Shown: positions 1 to 5,315, counted from the first letter of the stretch. The stretch: 5,406 nt of DNA from Candidatus Avoscillospira stercoripullorum (GCA_018712905.1 DVGD01000229.1:1-5406), one strand, 5' to 3'. Program-made: numbers and translations. Notes: generated by a model not told the origin, from the sequence alone.

Positions 1-167
1 GAGCTGGCAATGGGGTTGACCTGAAACTGTGTCTCTTCAATGGCGCGGTGCACCCGCTCCTTGAGGGCGTCGCTCACATTGGCCGAGTTGTTGAGCACCC
101 GAGATACGGTGGAAATGCTCACCTTTGCCCGCTCCGCCACATATTTGATATTCACATTGTGTCCCAT
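1..167 (-). CDS. LacI-family transcriptional repressor, N-terminal part (gene runs off the window)
   Basis: The first 55 residues of a LacI/GalR-family DNA-binding regulator; the sugar-binding domain lies beyond position 1. Residues about 6-24 (NIKYVAERAKVSISTVSRV) form the helix-turn-helix, with the family signature VSxxTVSRVLN. The following NVSDALKERVHRAIEET is the third helix, and NPIA begins the hinge helix. The two residues that discriminate operators in the recognition helix (LacI Tyr17/Gln18) are Ile and Ser here. The start is ATG at 167-165, nine bases after a perfect AGGAGG. A nearer ATG at 174-172 is out of frame and too close to that site. The gene follows the catabolic operon on the same strand and has its own promoter, so it is probably the local regulator. 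The effector is unknown but is likely a sugar or sugar phosphate of this pathway. Confidence 0.93.
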   Translation of the reverse strand, partial: MGHNVNIKYVAERAKVSISTVSRVLNNSANVSDALKERVHRAIEETQFQVNPIAS

Positions 168-176
168 GCGCCATCG

Positions 177-182
177 CCTCCT
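177..182 (-). promoter_or_regulatory. Ribosome-binding site AGGAGG of the LacI-type regulator
   Basis: A perfect AGGAGG on the minus strand, nine bases before the ATG at 167. It decides the start: the other nearby ATG (174-172) begins only two bases after it and reads a frame without any LacI homology. Confidence 0.8.
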
Positions 183-192
183 GGGTTATGCT

Positions 193-214
193 GCCCGGCG
201 GCCTGCCGCCGGGC
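193..214 (-). promoter_or_regulatory. Perfect GC-only hairpin in the leader of the regulator gene
   Basis: GCCCGGCGGC and GCCGCCGGGC form a perfect 10-bp inverted repeat separated by only two bases. The real RNA loop would therefore open one or two pairs. It lies between the predicted transcription start (about 223) and the AGGAGG site, ending ten bases before the latter. There is no T-run on the minus strand after it, so it is a poor intrinsic terminator for the operon. A 5' mRNA-stabilising element, a translation-modulating hairpin or a leftover processing site are the alternatives. The structure is seen; the role is inferred. Confidence 0.5.
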
Positions 215-229
215 CCATTCCTCTATTTT

Positions 230-258
230 AATATAGCATTATTTGGCCAATTTGTAAA
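230..258 (-). promoter_or_regulatory. Extended -10 sigma-70/sigma-A promoter for the LacI-type gene
   Basis: On the minus strand a -35 box TTTACA (258-253) is followed by exactly 17 bases and a -10 box TATATT (235-230). The bases TGC just before the -10 give an extended TGn element. The predicted start is near 223, giving a leader of roughly 55 nt that contains the GC hairpin and the AGGAGG site. The promoter lies in an AT-rich patch within otherwise GC-rich DNA. It allows the regulator to be made independently of the upstream operon. Confidence 0.72.
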
Positions 259-267
259 CGGATTCCA
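252..267. promoter_or_regulatory. Possible LacI/cre-type operator over the -35 box
   Basis: The stretch TTGTAAACGGATTCC (252-266) matches the cre-type consensus WTGNAANCGNWNNCA at 14 of 15 positions. Read as a palindrome it is imperfect: TGTAAAC/GATTCCA around G260 pairs at five of seven positions. It covers the -35 box of the regulator promoter, where a bound LacI-type protein would block RNA polymerase. This suggests autoregulation or CcpA control. It is weaker than the site at 4949-4963, so it is only a candidate. Confidence 0.4.
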
Positions 268-273
268 CTTTTT

Positions 274-1116
274 TCATCCCTGGCGATCCAACAATTGCCG
301 CATCATGGCCACGGCCTTTTGGATTTCCCCTTCCCAGGCGCCGTTGCCCACGTCCCACATCTCGGTGACGAAGCGGCGCACGCCGCACTGCCAGGCCGTC
401 TCGATGCCCTTGGGGAAGTCCACGTGGCCGGTGCCGAAGGGTACCTCCCGGAACACGCCCGGCACAGTCTCCTTCAAGTGCATGGCGCACAAATGTCCCT
501 TGCCGGTTCGGATGTCGTCTTCCACGCTGGTTCCATAGGTCTTGGCGGCGTTGGTGAGGTTTCCGAGGTCGGGGTAGACCGTGAGATAGCTGCTGTCGGC
601 CAGGGCGACATACTCCATGGCCTTTTCCACGGTGTTCATAAAGGGCGTCTCCATGGTTTCAAAGCCCAGCACCACGCCATGGCGGGCGGCCAGCTCCGTA
701 GACCGAAGGATATTCTCGGTGAAGCGCTTCCTGGTCTCGGCGCTTCCCTGTTCATAGTAGACGTCGTAGCCCGCCAGCTGGATGGTGCGAACGCCCAGAT
801 CGTCGGCCAGCTCGATGGCCTGCTCCATGATCTCCAGGCTCCGGGCAACGGTGGCGGGGTCGCTGCTGCCCAGGGGGTACTTGCGGTGGCCGCTCAGGCA
901 GATGCTGCGGATGGGCAGCGCCGCGTCGTACATGGCCTTGACCAGCGCCAGGCGCTCGGACTTCGTCCAGGTGAGGCGCTGGAGCTTTTGGTCACTCTCG
1001 TCGATGCTCAGCTCCACATAGTCGTAGCCAAGCTTCTTGGCCGCCGCCAGCTTTTCCGGCAGGGTAAACTGGTTGGGCATGGCCTTTTCATAAAGTCCCA
1101 GAAGATATTGCGCCAT
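274..1116 (-). CDS. ulaE: L-ribulose-5-phosphate 3-epimerase (L-xylulose-5-phosphate 3-epimerase), UlaE/SgbU type
   Basis: A cytoplasmic TIM-barrel, metal-dependent epimerase interconverting L-xylulose 5-phosphate and L-ribulose 5-phosphate (EC 5.1.3.22 activity in UlaE). Its 280 residues compare with about 284 in E. coli UlaE, and resemblance runs full length: LGLYEKAMP at the N terminus, FVE/YVELSIDESD near 33-42, SICLSGHRKYPLGS at 71-84, TIQLAGYDVYY at 111-121. The expected metal-binding acidic and histidine residues are present: Glu153 (GFETMETP), Asp183 (YPDLGN), His213 (AMHLKE) and Glu252 (TEMW). ATG at 1116 follows the sequence GAGGAA at 1128-1123 by six bases, and the gap to the preceding gene is 15 bp, so it is the last gene of the four-gene operon. 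With the upstream kinase it supports an L-xylulose (or L-ascorbate/3-keto-L-gulonate-related) pathway. Related fructosamine 3-epimerases share the fold, so the exact substrate remains an inference. Confidence 0.9.
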   Translation of the reverse strand: MAQYLLGLYEKAMPNQFTLPEKLAAAKKLGYDYVELSIDESDQKLQRLTWTKSERLALVKAMYDAALPIRSICLSGHRKYPLGSSDPATVARSLEIMEQAIELADDLGVRTIQLAGYDVYYEQGSAETRKRFTENILRSTELAARHGVVLGFETMETPFMNTVEKAMEYVALADSSYLTVYPDLGNLTNAAKTYGTSVEDDIRTGKGHLCAMHLKETVPGVFREVPFGTGHVDFPKGIETAWQCGVRRFVTEMWDVGNGAWEGEIQKAVAMMRQLLDRQG

Positions 1117-1131
1117 GGCTGCTTCCTCGCC

Positions 1132-2406
1132 TCAGCAGCCGACCATGACGTGGAGAATCACGTCGTCGGTGACCTGCATGCCCTCCCGGGCGACGGTGGA
1201 GATGGCAGCCACGGTCTCGGCCAGGGTGTCCTTCACCAGGCCTTCGCCGCTTCCGAAGGTTCTGTTCTTCTCGGTGAGGTGGATGGCCAGGAGAGCCGCG
1301 TCCACAGCGGAGGCAATCTTGGCCGCGCAGGAGGACTTGGCGCCGTCGCAGAGCACGCCGCCCACATTGCCGATGGTGCACAGCACCACATTGCCGATCT
1401 CAGAAACAGAGCCGCCCTTGAGGTACATCATGCCCGCACCGGCGGCAGCGCCGGCGCTGATGGCGCCGCAGTAGGCGGAGAGCCGGCCGATGTCGCGCTT
1501 TTCATAGGCGGCGGTGAGGTTGCTCACGCACAGCGCGCGCAGCAGCTGCTCCTCGCTGGCGCCCATCTCCTTGGCCAGCGCCACCACAGGCAGCGACACG
1601 GTCATGCCCTGGTTGCCGCTGCCGGAGTTGATGACCACGGGCAGCTCGCAGCCGCCCATGCGGGCGTCGGAGCCGGCGGCGGGGAGGGCGCGCGCCATGA
1701 CCTCGAAGCTCTTGCCGTAGTTCTCCACCAGGGTCTTGCCCACGTTGGCGCCGTAGGTCTCGGTGAGGCCGACTTCGGCGATCTTGGAGTTATATTCCAC
1801 CTGGCGCTTGAGAAGATCGGCTACGTCCCCGAGCTTGACCTCGTTGGCAAAGGCCACGATGTCGTCGAGATTGAGGAGCTGGTAGATGTTCTCATCGTCG
1901 TCGTCTTCCTCGTCGCCGGCCTTCTCCTGCATCAGCACCTGGCCGTTCTTCTCAATGCGGATGATGTTGGTGTGGGTGTGCATGATTTCAACCAATGCGC
2001 TGTCGGTGCCGGCGGTCATCTCCACGATGATGTGGAGCTTGGCCTTGTTCTCGGAGAGCTTCACATGACAGATCTTCTTCTCCAGGAGCTCGCGCACCTT
2101 GGCGCGGTCTTCGTCGGTGACGGAGGTGAGCACCTCCAGCTCCCGGGCGGGATCGCCGCCCACGGCGCCGATGAGGGTGGCAGCTTCAATGCCCCGGAGG
2201 CCGCCGGTGGCGGGCACCACCACGCCCTTGACGTTCTTGACGATGTTGCCGCTGCAGGTGGACACCACCTGCTCGGGGAACTTGCCCAGGACTTCCCGCG
2301 CCTTGGCGGCGGCGTAGGCGATGGCGATGGGCTCGGTGCAGCCCAGGGCGGGGATGAGTTCCTTGTTCAGGATCTTGATATAGCTGTCATAAACCTTCTG
2401 ATTCAT
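1132..2406 (-). CDS. UPF0597/CyuA-type iron-sulfur lyase (L-cysteine desulfidase / L-serine dehydratase alpha-like)
   Basis: A 424-residue protein of the UPF0597 family (E. coli YhaM/CyuA is about 436 residues). The family is related to the alpha subunit of [4Fe-4S] L-serine dehydratases, and characterised members release sulfide, pyruvate and ammonia from L-cysteine. Visible marks are LGCTEP (Cys23), CSGNIVKNVKGVVVPATGG (from Cys51), SGSGNQG in the middle, then SAYCGAISAGAAAGAG (Cys313) and VLCDGAKSSC (Cys353, Cys360). The last three cysteines are the probable cluster ligands. An acidic run of eight residues (165-172) is a likely surface loop. The ATG at 2406 is chosen because AAGGAG sits eight bases ahead of it; the frame could open at a TTG at 2433, but that codon touches the kinase stop and has no such site. 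It is a strange partner for sugar kinase and epimerase genes; its substrate here may be serine, cysteine or a different hydroxy/thiol compound. Confidence 0.88.
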   Translation of the reverse strand: MNQKVYDSYIKILNKELIPALGCTEPIAIAYAAAKAREVLGKFPEQVVSTCSGNIVKNVKGVVVPATGGLRGIEAATLIGAVGGDPARELEVLTSVTDEDRAKVRELLEKKICHVKLSENKAKLHIIVEMTAGTDSALVEIMHTHTNIIRIEKNGQVLMQEKAGDEEDDDDENIYQLLNLDDIVAFANEVKLGDVADLLKRQVEYNSKIAEVGLTETYGANVGKTLVENYGKSFEVMARALPAAGSDARMGGCELPVVINSGSGNQGMTVSLPVVALAKEMGASEEQLLRALCVSNLTAAYEKRDIGRLSAYCGAISAGAAAGAGMMYLKGGSVSEIGNVVLCTIGNVGGVLCDGAKSSCAAKIASAVDAALLAIHLTEKNRTFGSGEGLVKDTLAETVAAISTVAREGMQVTDDVILHVMVGC

Positions 2407-2414
2407 GGTTGTTT

Positions 2415-2420
2415 CTCCTT
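2415..2420 (-). promoter_or_regulatory. Ribosome-binding site AAGGAG deciding the start of the Fe-S lyase
   Basis: AAGGAG on the minus strand lies eight bases ahead of ATG 2406. This places the start at MNQKVYDSY and removes nine residues that would be read from the TTG at 2433. Confidence 0.8.
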
Positions 2421-2433
2421 TTTTCTCTAGCAA

Positions 2434-3945
2434 TCACTGAAATACGTCCCAGACATTGGCCAGGGCGTCGATGGTGGCGCGGTAGCGGGCATACTTTTCC
2501 TCGTAGATTTCCTTCATCTCCGGCCGGGGATAGACGGTCTCGCGGACGGCCACCGCCTGGTCGGCGGCAGCCTCGTAGCTTTCAAACACGCCCGTGCCCA
2601 CGCCCGCGGCGATGGCGGCGCCCAGGATGCCCTGCTCCTCGCAGGCCACGGTCTCAATGGGGATCTGGAGGGCGTCGGCAAAGATCTGCACCCACACCTT
2701 GGAATTGGCCGCGCCGCCGGCCAGACGGATGGCCTTGGGGGCGGGACGGTTCTTTAGAAGGCGCTTGACGTGGGTCATGTGGGAGAAGACGATGCCCTCA
2801 TAGACGGCGCGGAGCATATGCGCCTTGGTGTTGAAGTCGGTGAGGCCGATGAAGGTGCCTCTGGCTTGGGCGCTCTCGTTGGAGCCGTTGAGGAAGGGCA
2901 GGAAGATGACCTTGAGGGAGGCCGGGTCAGTCTCCTCCACCCAGCGGTTGGTGAGGTCGTAGATGCTGCCGCCCTTGGCCTTGCATTCGGCGCGCTCGTA
3001 GGAGAGGAGATTGTTGATGAACCACTCCATGTTGCCCGCGGAGGTGGGGCTGCTCTCCTCGATGAGGAAGTAGCCGGGGATGCAGTACATGGAGTTGAGA
3101 GACACGGTGCCGTTGGTGATGGGGGCGCGGGTGATGAACTCGTTGATGCTCCAGGTGCCGGCGATCATGCACAGCGCCTCGGGGTTGTCAACGCCCACCG
3201 CCAGGCCGCAGGCGTCCACGTCGAACATGCCGGCGGCGCAGGGGGTGCCCACGGCCAGGCCGGTCTGGGCGGCCGCCGCCTCGGTGACGCCGCCGCAGAT
3301 CTGGGCGGAGTAGCAAAGGGGCGGGAGCTTGTCGTAAACCTCCTGAAGGCCAAAGAGCGCCATGAGCTCCTTGTCGTACTGGAACGTGGTCATATTCACC
3401 AGATTGCCGCCGGAGAGGGCGGTATACTCACCGCCCGCCACGCCGGTGAGGCAGAAACGGATATAGTCGTTGATGGAGAAGACCCAGCGGGTGCGCTGGA
3501 GGGCTTCGGAATCGTGATCCCGGATCCAGGCCAGCAGCGCCACGGGCTGGCAGGCCAGGATGTCCTGGAAGGTCTTCGCAAAGACCTTCTCCTTGGTGCC
3601 GTCCTGGCTCCACTGCTTCACGTACTCCCACGCCCGGGTGTCGGTGGAGAGGATGCCCCGGTAGGAGGGACGCCCCTGGGCGTCCACCATATAGAGTCCC
3701 TTGCCGTGGCCGGAGAAGGACACGCCGCGGATCTCCTTGGGGTCGATGCCGGCCTTCGCGATGGCGCCGCGGATGACCTTGGCGTTCTGGCTCCACAGCT
3801 CGTCCATGTCGCGCTCGGTGAAGCCTGCCTGGGGGGTGAGGTTGTGCACCGGCTCCTTGGCCACGGCCAGAATGTTGCCGTTTTCGTCCACGATGCCGGC
3901 CTTGACGAAGGTGCCGCCGTTGTCAATGCCCATGAGATAAGCCAT
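2434..3945 (-). CDS. lyxK: FGGY-family carbohydrate kinase, probable L-xylulokinase (LyxK-like)
   Basis: An ATP-dependent sugar kinase of 503 residues (E. coli LyxK is about 498) that phosphorylates a ketose at C5, most likely L-xylulose to L-xylulose 5-phosphate. The N-terminal phosphate-binding motif is GIDNGGTFVKAGIVD (6-20). LyxK-like blocks follow: GFTERDMDELW (41-51), GKGLYMVDAQGRP (81-93), GILSTDTRA (97-105), INDYIRFCLTG (158-168), ESSPTSAGNMEWF (297-309), FLPFLNGSN (348-356) and AVYEGIVFSHMTH (380-392). Asp242 in GMFDVDACGL fits the catalytic base. LAGGAANSKVWVQ (408-420) and GILGAAIAAGVGTG (439-452) match the C-terminal nucleotide-binding region. ATG 3945 is seven bases after AAGGAG and 18 bp after the reductase stop; the TGA lies 27 bp before the lyase start. 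The pairing with a UlaE-type epimerase favours L-xylulose over D-xylulose, but 3-keto-L-gulonate or another keto sugar cannot be excluded. Confidence 0.88.
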   Translation of the reverse strand: MAYLMGIDNGGTFVKAGIVDENGNILAVAKEPVHNLTPQAGFTERDMDELWSQNAKVIRGAIAKAGIDPKEIRGVSFSGHGKGLYMVDAQGRPSYRGILSTDTRAWEYVKQWSQDGTKEKVFAKTFQDILACQPVALLAWIRDHDSEALQRTRWVFSINDYIRFCLTGVAGGEYTALSGGNLVNMTTFQYDKELMALFGLQEVYDKLPPLCYSAQICGGVTEAAAAQTGLAVGTPCAAGMFDVDACGLAVGVDNPEALCMIAGTWSINEFITRAPITNGTVSLNSMYCIPGYFLIEESSPTSAGNMEWFINNLLSYERAECKAKGGSIYDLTNRWVEETDPASLKVIFLPFLNGSNESAQARGTFIGLTDFNTKAHMLRAVYEGIVFSHMTHVKRLLKNRPAPKAIRLAGGAANSKVWVQIFADALQIPIETVACEEQGILGAAIAAGVGTGVFESYEAAADQAVAVRETVYPRPEMKEIYEEKYARYRATIDALANVWDVFQ

Positions 3946-3952
3946 ATGCTTG

Positions 3953-3958
3953 CTCCTT
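3953..3958 (-). promoter_or_regulatory. Ribosome-binding site AAGGAG of the kinase
   Basis: AAGGAG on the minus strand, seven bases ahead of ATG 3945 and inside the 18-bp gap after the reductase TAA. It supports translation as a separate cistron of the same transcript. Confidence 0.78.
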
Positions 3959-3963
3959 TCGAA

Positions 3964-4932
3964 TTACTTGCCGCCGCTGGCGGAATTGCCCAGCTGGACG
4001 CGCCCCTCGTCGGTGAGGGTGGCGCGGTAGAGCTCGTACCACTCCGCCCGGGAGAGGGTCACATCGCTGGCCATTAAGATGTCGGTCAGGCGCTCGGGGC
4101 TGGTGGTGCCCACCATGGGCTGGATCTTGGCCGGGTGGCGGAGGATCCAGGCGACGGCCAGGGCGGAGACGGAAACGCCCTTCTCCGCGGCCATGCGCTT
4201 GGCCACGGCGTTGAGGGTGGGGTAGCTGTCGTCCTCCATGAACACGCCGCCGTAGAAGCGCACCTGGAAGGGCGACCAGGCCTGGAGGGTCATGCCCTGC
4301 ATGCGCATGTAGGTGAGGATGGAGCCGGTGTGCTGGAGGTTGTCGGCGTCGTTGAGCTTGATGGAGTTGGTCTCGTCGATGACCTCGGTGTGCGCCACGC
4401 TCAGCTGCATCTGGTTGACAATGAGCTTTTGGGGCAGGCACGACTGGAGGTACATTAAGTCCATGGTCTTGAAGTTGCTCACGCCGAAGTGGCGCACCTT
4501 GCCCTGCGCCTGGAGGGTGGTGAAGGCCTCGGCCACCTCATCGGGCTCGATGAGGGTGTCGGGATGGTGGAGGATGTAGGTATCCAGGTAGTCGGTGCCA
4601 AGGCGCTTTAGGCTCCCGTCCACCGACTCCAAGATGTGCTGCCGGGAGGTATCCAGGTAGAGGGTTTTCTCGCTGTCGCGGATGAGGGTGCACTTACTCT
4701 GCAAATAGATCTTCTCCCGCAGGCCGGGATGCGCCTTAAGCACCTGGCCGAAGCACGCCTCCGAGGCGCCGAAGCCGTAGACGTCGGCGTGGTCAAAGTA
4801 GTTTAGGCCGTGCTCCACGGCGGTCATCACCAGGGTGTCGGCGTTTTCCTGGCTCTTGCGGCACATGCGCATGCAGCCCAGGGCAATTTCCGAGGCCTCC
4901 ATGCCGCTGCCGCCCAGATGAATGGTCTTCAT
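3964..4932 (-). CDS. Aldo/keto reductase, YdhF/YcsN type
   Basis: An NAD(P)H-dependent oxidoreductase with an AKR (beta/alpha)8 barrel, 322 residues. The catalytic tetrad is complete: Asp47 and Tyr52 in FDHADVYG, Lys80 in LQSKC, His122 in ILHHPD. KVRHFGVSNF (145-154), NQMQLS (173-178) and the C-terminal cofactor-binding segment VGTTSPERL (274-282) are typical. A loop near 184-205 is longer than in E. coli YdhF (298 residues), as in many Firmicutes relatives. The ATG at 4932 is chosen because MKTIHLGGSGMEASEIALGC is the usual family start and GGGGGA precedes it by six bases; the frame stays open to 5100, but the extra 56 residues run through the operator and a hairpin. It is the first gene of the operon, directly behind a LacI-type operator. 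The substrate is unknown; reduction or oxidation between a pentitol and L-xylulose would fit the neighbours, but that is inference. Confidence 0.9.
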   Translation of the reverse strand: MKTIHLGGSGMEASEIALGCMRMCRKSQENADTLVMTAVEHGLNYFDHADVYGFGASEACFGQVLKAHPGLREKIYLQSKCTLIRDSEKTLYLDTSRQHILESVDGSLKRLGTDYLDTYILHHPDTLIEPDEVAEAFTTLQAQGKVRHFGVSNFKTMDLMYLQSCLPQKLIVNQMQLSVAHTEVIDETNSIKLNDADNLQHTGSILTYMRMQGMTLQAWSPFQVRFYGGVFMEDDSYPTLNAVAKRMAAEKGVSVSALAVAWILRHPAKIQPMVGTTSPERLTDILMASDVTLSRAEWYELYRATLTDEGRVQLGNSASGGK

Positions 4933-4938
4933 GGTCTG

Positions 4939-4944
4939 TCCCCC
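4939..4944 (-). promoter_or_regulatory. Unusual ribosome-binding site GGGGGA of the aldo/keto reductase
   Basis: GGGGGA on the minus strand is six bases before ATG 4932 and differs by one base from GGAGGA. The nine bases TTTGGGGGA here recur exactly at 4989-4981, next to a run of six C that could pair with either copy. The other genes of the operon have ordinary AAGGAG/GAGGAA sites. Confidence 0.55.
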
Positions 4945-4948
4945 AAAT

Positions 4949-4963
4949 TTGAAATCGTTTTCA
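4949..4963. promoter_or_regulatory. LacI/cre-type operator controlling the operon
   Basis: TTGAAATCGTTTTCA on the plus strand fits the cre-type consensus WTGNAANCGNWNNCA at all 15 positions. The 14 bases at 4950-4963 are a near-perfect palindrome with central CG: TGAAA-n-CG-n-TTTCA, only the two n positions failing to pair. Central CG palindromes of this kind are bound by LacI-family proteins. It lies 17 bp upstream of the reductase ATG, just downstream of a -10-like TAAAAT, so bound protein would cover the likely transcription start. The binding protein could be the LacI-type regulator at the end of the operon or a CcpA-like global regulator. Confidence 0.75.
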
Positions 4964-4964
4964 C

Positions 4965-4970
4965 ATTTTA
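4965..4970 (-). promoter_or_regulatory. Weak -10-like element of the operon promoter
   Basis: TAAAAT on the minus strand (4970-4965) lies immediately upstream of the operator and at a suitable distance from the first gene. No acceptable -35 hexamer is found 16-18 bases further up (the sequence there is CCCTTTTT-like) and there is no TGn extension. The promoter may need an activator, or the true one may lie elsewhere in 4970-5100. Confidence 0.28.
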
Positions 4971-4981
4971 TTCCACAAAAT

Positions 4982-4997
4982 CCCCCAAAAAGGGGGG
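4982..4997. repeat. Homopolymer block C5-A5-G6 able to form a small hairpin
   Basis: The plus strand reads five C, five A, six G; the minus strand reads six C, five T, five G. It can fold as a 5-bp G:C stem with a 5-base loop. It sits between the putative -10 of the operon and the large stem-loop at 5012-5058. The G-run belongs to one of two TTTGGGGGA copies, the other being the ribosome-binding site of the first gene. Confidence 0.5.
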
Positions 4998-5011
4998 CAA
5001 ACATGGCAAAC

Positions 5012-5058
5012 GCCGCGCCGGCAGCCAATCGTCCGGAGCGATTCTCTGTCGGCGCGGC
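5012..5058. other. Long two-part stem-loop upstream of the operon
   Basis: GCCGCGCCG (5012-5020) pairs perfectly with CGGCGCGGC (5050-5058). The stem continues inward with a G-T wobble (5021/5049) and three further pairs (5022-5024 with 5046-5048). After a 2x2 internal loop a second perfect stem follows: AATCG (5027-5031) with CGATT (5039-5043), closed by a 7-base loop. The G-T pair favours folding of the plus-strand RNA, though both strands can fold. No T-run follows on either side (the minus strand continues GTTTGCC), so it is not a typical terminator. The role is unknown: terminator of an upstream minus-strand gene, small RNA or recognition site. Confidence 0.5.
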
Positions 5059-5106
5059 AATTGGATGAGAATTGCGCGATGAAATTAGCCGTAGCAGCAA
5101 GCACCC

Positions 5107-5134
5107 TGTAGGGGCGGATTATATATCCGCCCCT
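5107..5134 (+). repeat. Palindromic repeat unit 1 (TGTAGGGGCG family, forward)
   Basis: TGTAGGGGCG leads into a perfect 10-bp stem, AGGGGCGGAT with ATCCGCCCCT, around the loop TATAT. The unit is preceded by GCACCC, so that the 17 bases from 5101 to 5117 recur exactly at 5210-5226 ahead of unit 3. It is followed by GGCAGTT, as are units 3 and 5 in similar form. Confidence 0.85.
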
Positions 5135-5163
5135 GGCAGTTCCGTCTTTGAATCTGCCTTCCC

Positions 5164-5190
5164 GGGCGCATATGCAATGCGCCCCTACAT
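5164..5190 (-). repeat. Palindromic repeat unit 2 (reverse orientation)
   Basis: On the minus strand it reads ATGTAGGGGCGCAT, loop TGCAT, ATGCGCCC. The 8-bp stem GGGCGCAT/ATGCGCCC is perfect, and the three inner pairs differ from unit 1 while pairing is kept. Its TGTAGGGGCG end forms a 10-bp perfect inverted repeat with that of unit 1. Confidence 0.82.
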
Positions 5191-5215
5191 CCATGGCCGG
5201 AAGCGCACTGCACCC

Positions 5216-5239
5216 TGTAGGGGCGGCTATCAGCCGCCC
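5216..5239 (+). repeat. Palindromic repeat unit 3 (forward)
   Basis: TGTAGGGGCGGCT, loop ATC, AGCCGCCC: an 8-bp perfect stem (5221-5228 with 5232-5239) with inner bases GCT/AGC. It is followed by a spacer (5246-5280) that recurs behind unit 5. Confidence 0.85.
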
Positions 5240-5245
5240 GCTGCA

Positions 5246-5280
5246 GGCAGTTGCGATTCCCGCTACCTTCCCCACAACGC
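5246..5280 (+). repeat. Inter-hairpin spacer repeat, copy 1
   Basis: GGCAGTTGCGATTCCC (5246-5261) recurs as GGCAGTCGCGATTTCC (5367-5382) with two changes, and CTTCCCCACAACGC (5267-5280) recurs exactly at 5389-5402. The short stretch between them is not conserved. The repeated module is therefore larger than the hairpin itself. Confidence 0.75.
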
Positions 5281-5290
5281 ACTGCGGCAC

Positions 5291-5315
5291 GGGCGGGGAT
5301 AAACCCCGCCCCTAC
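5291..5315 (-). repeat. Palindromic repeat unit 4 (reverse orientation)
   Basis: On the minus strand GTAGGGGCGGGG, loop TTTAT, CCCCGCCC: an 8-bp perfect stem (5291-5298 with 5304-5311). Its GTAGGGGCG end is an exact inverted copy of that of unit 3, giving a 9-bp inverted pair around 5217-5315. Confidence 0.82.

Noticed and set aside
193..214. Rho-independent terminator after the epimerase gene
   Set aside because: The stem is strong, but on the minus strand it is followed by AGCATAACCC rather than a T-run, and it lies downstream of the regulator's own promoter.
186..218. Ten-codon leader peptide (ATG 218-216 to TAA 188-186) ahead of the regulator
   Set aside because: The SD-like AGAGGA touches the ATG, leaving no spacing, and the frame simply reads through the GC hairpin. 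The encoded residues show no regulatory codon run.
295..2430. A 711-codon open frame on the plus strand opposite the epimerase and Fe-S lyase genes
   Set aside because: Its translation is rich in His, Gly, Ala and Val without any recognisable motif. It spans two well-identified genes on the other strand and results from their GC-rich codon use, which keeps stops rare in the opposite frame.
2407..2433. TTG start at 2433 for the Fe-S lyase
   Set aside because: It directly follows the kinase stop and has no ribosome-binding site. The ATG at 2406 has AAGGAG at eight bases and gives the usual family N terminus.
2770..4077. A 435-codon open frame on the plus strand opposite the kinase gene
   Set aside because: Same reason: low-complexity translation, no ribosome-binding site of note, and complete overlap with the LyxK-like kinase, whose family motifs are unambiguous.
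4933..5100. N-terminal extension of the aldo/keto reductase to an ATG at 5100
   Set aside because: The added 56 residues run through the operator, the homopolymer block and the large stem-loop and do not resemble an AKR. The ATG at 4932 has the normal family start and a GGGGGA site.
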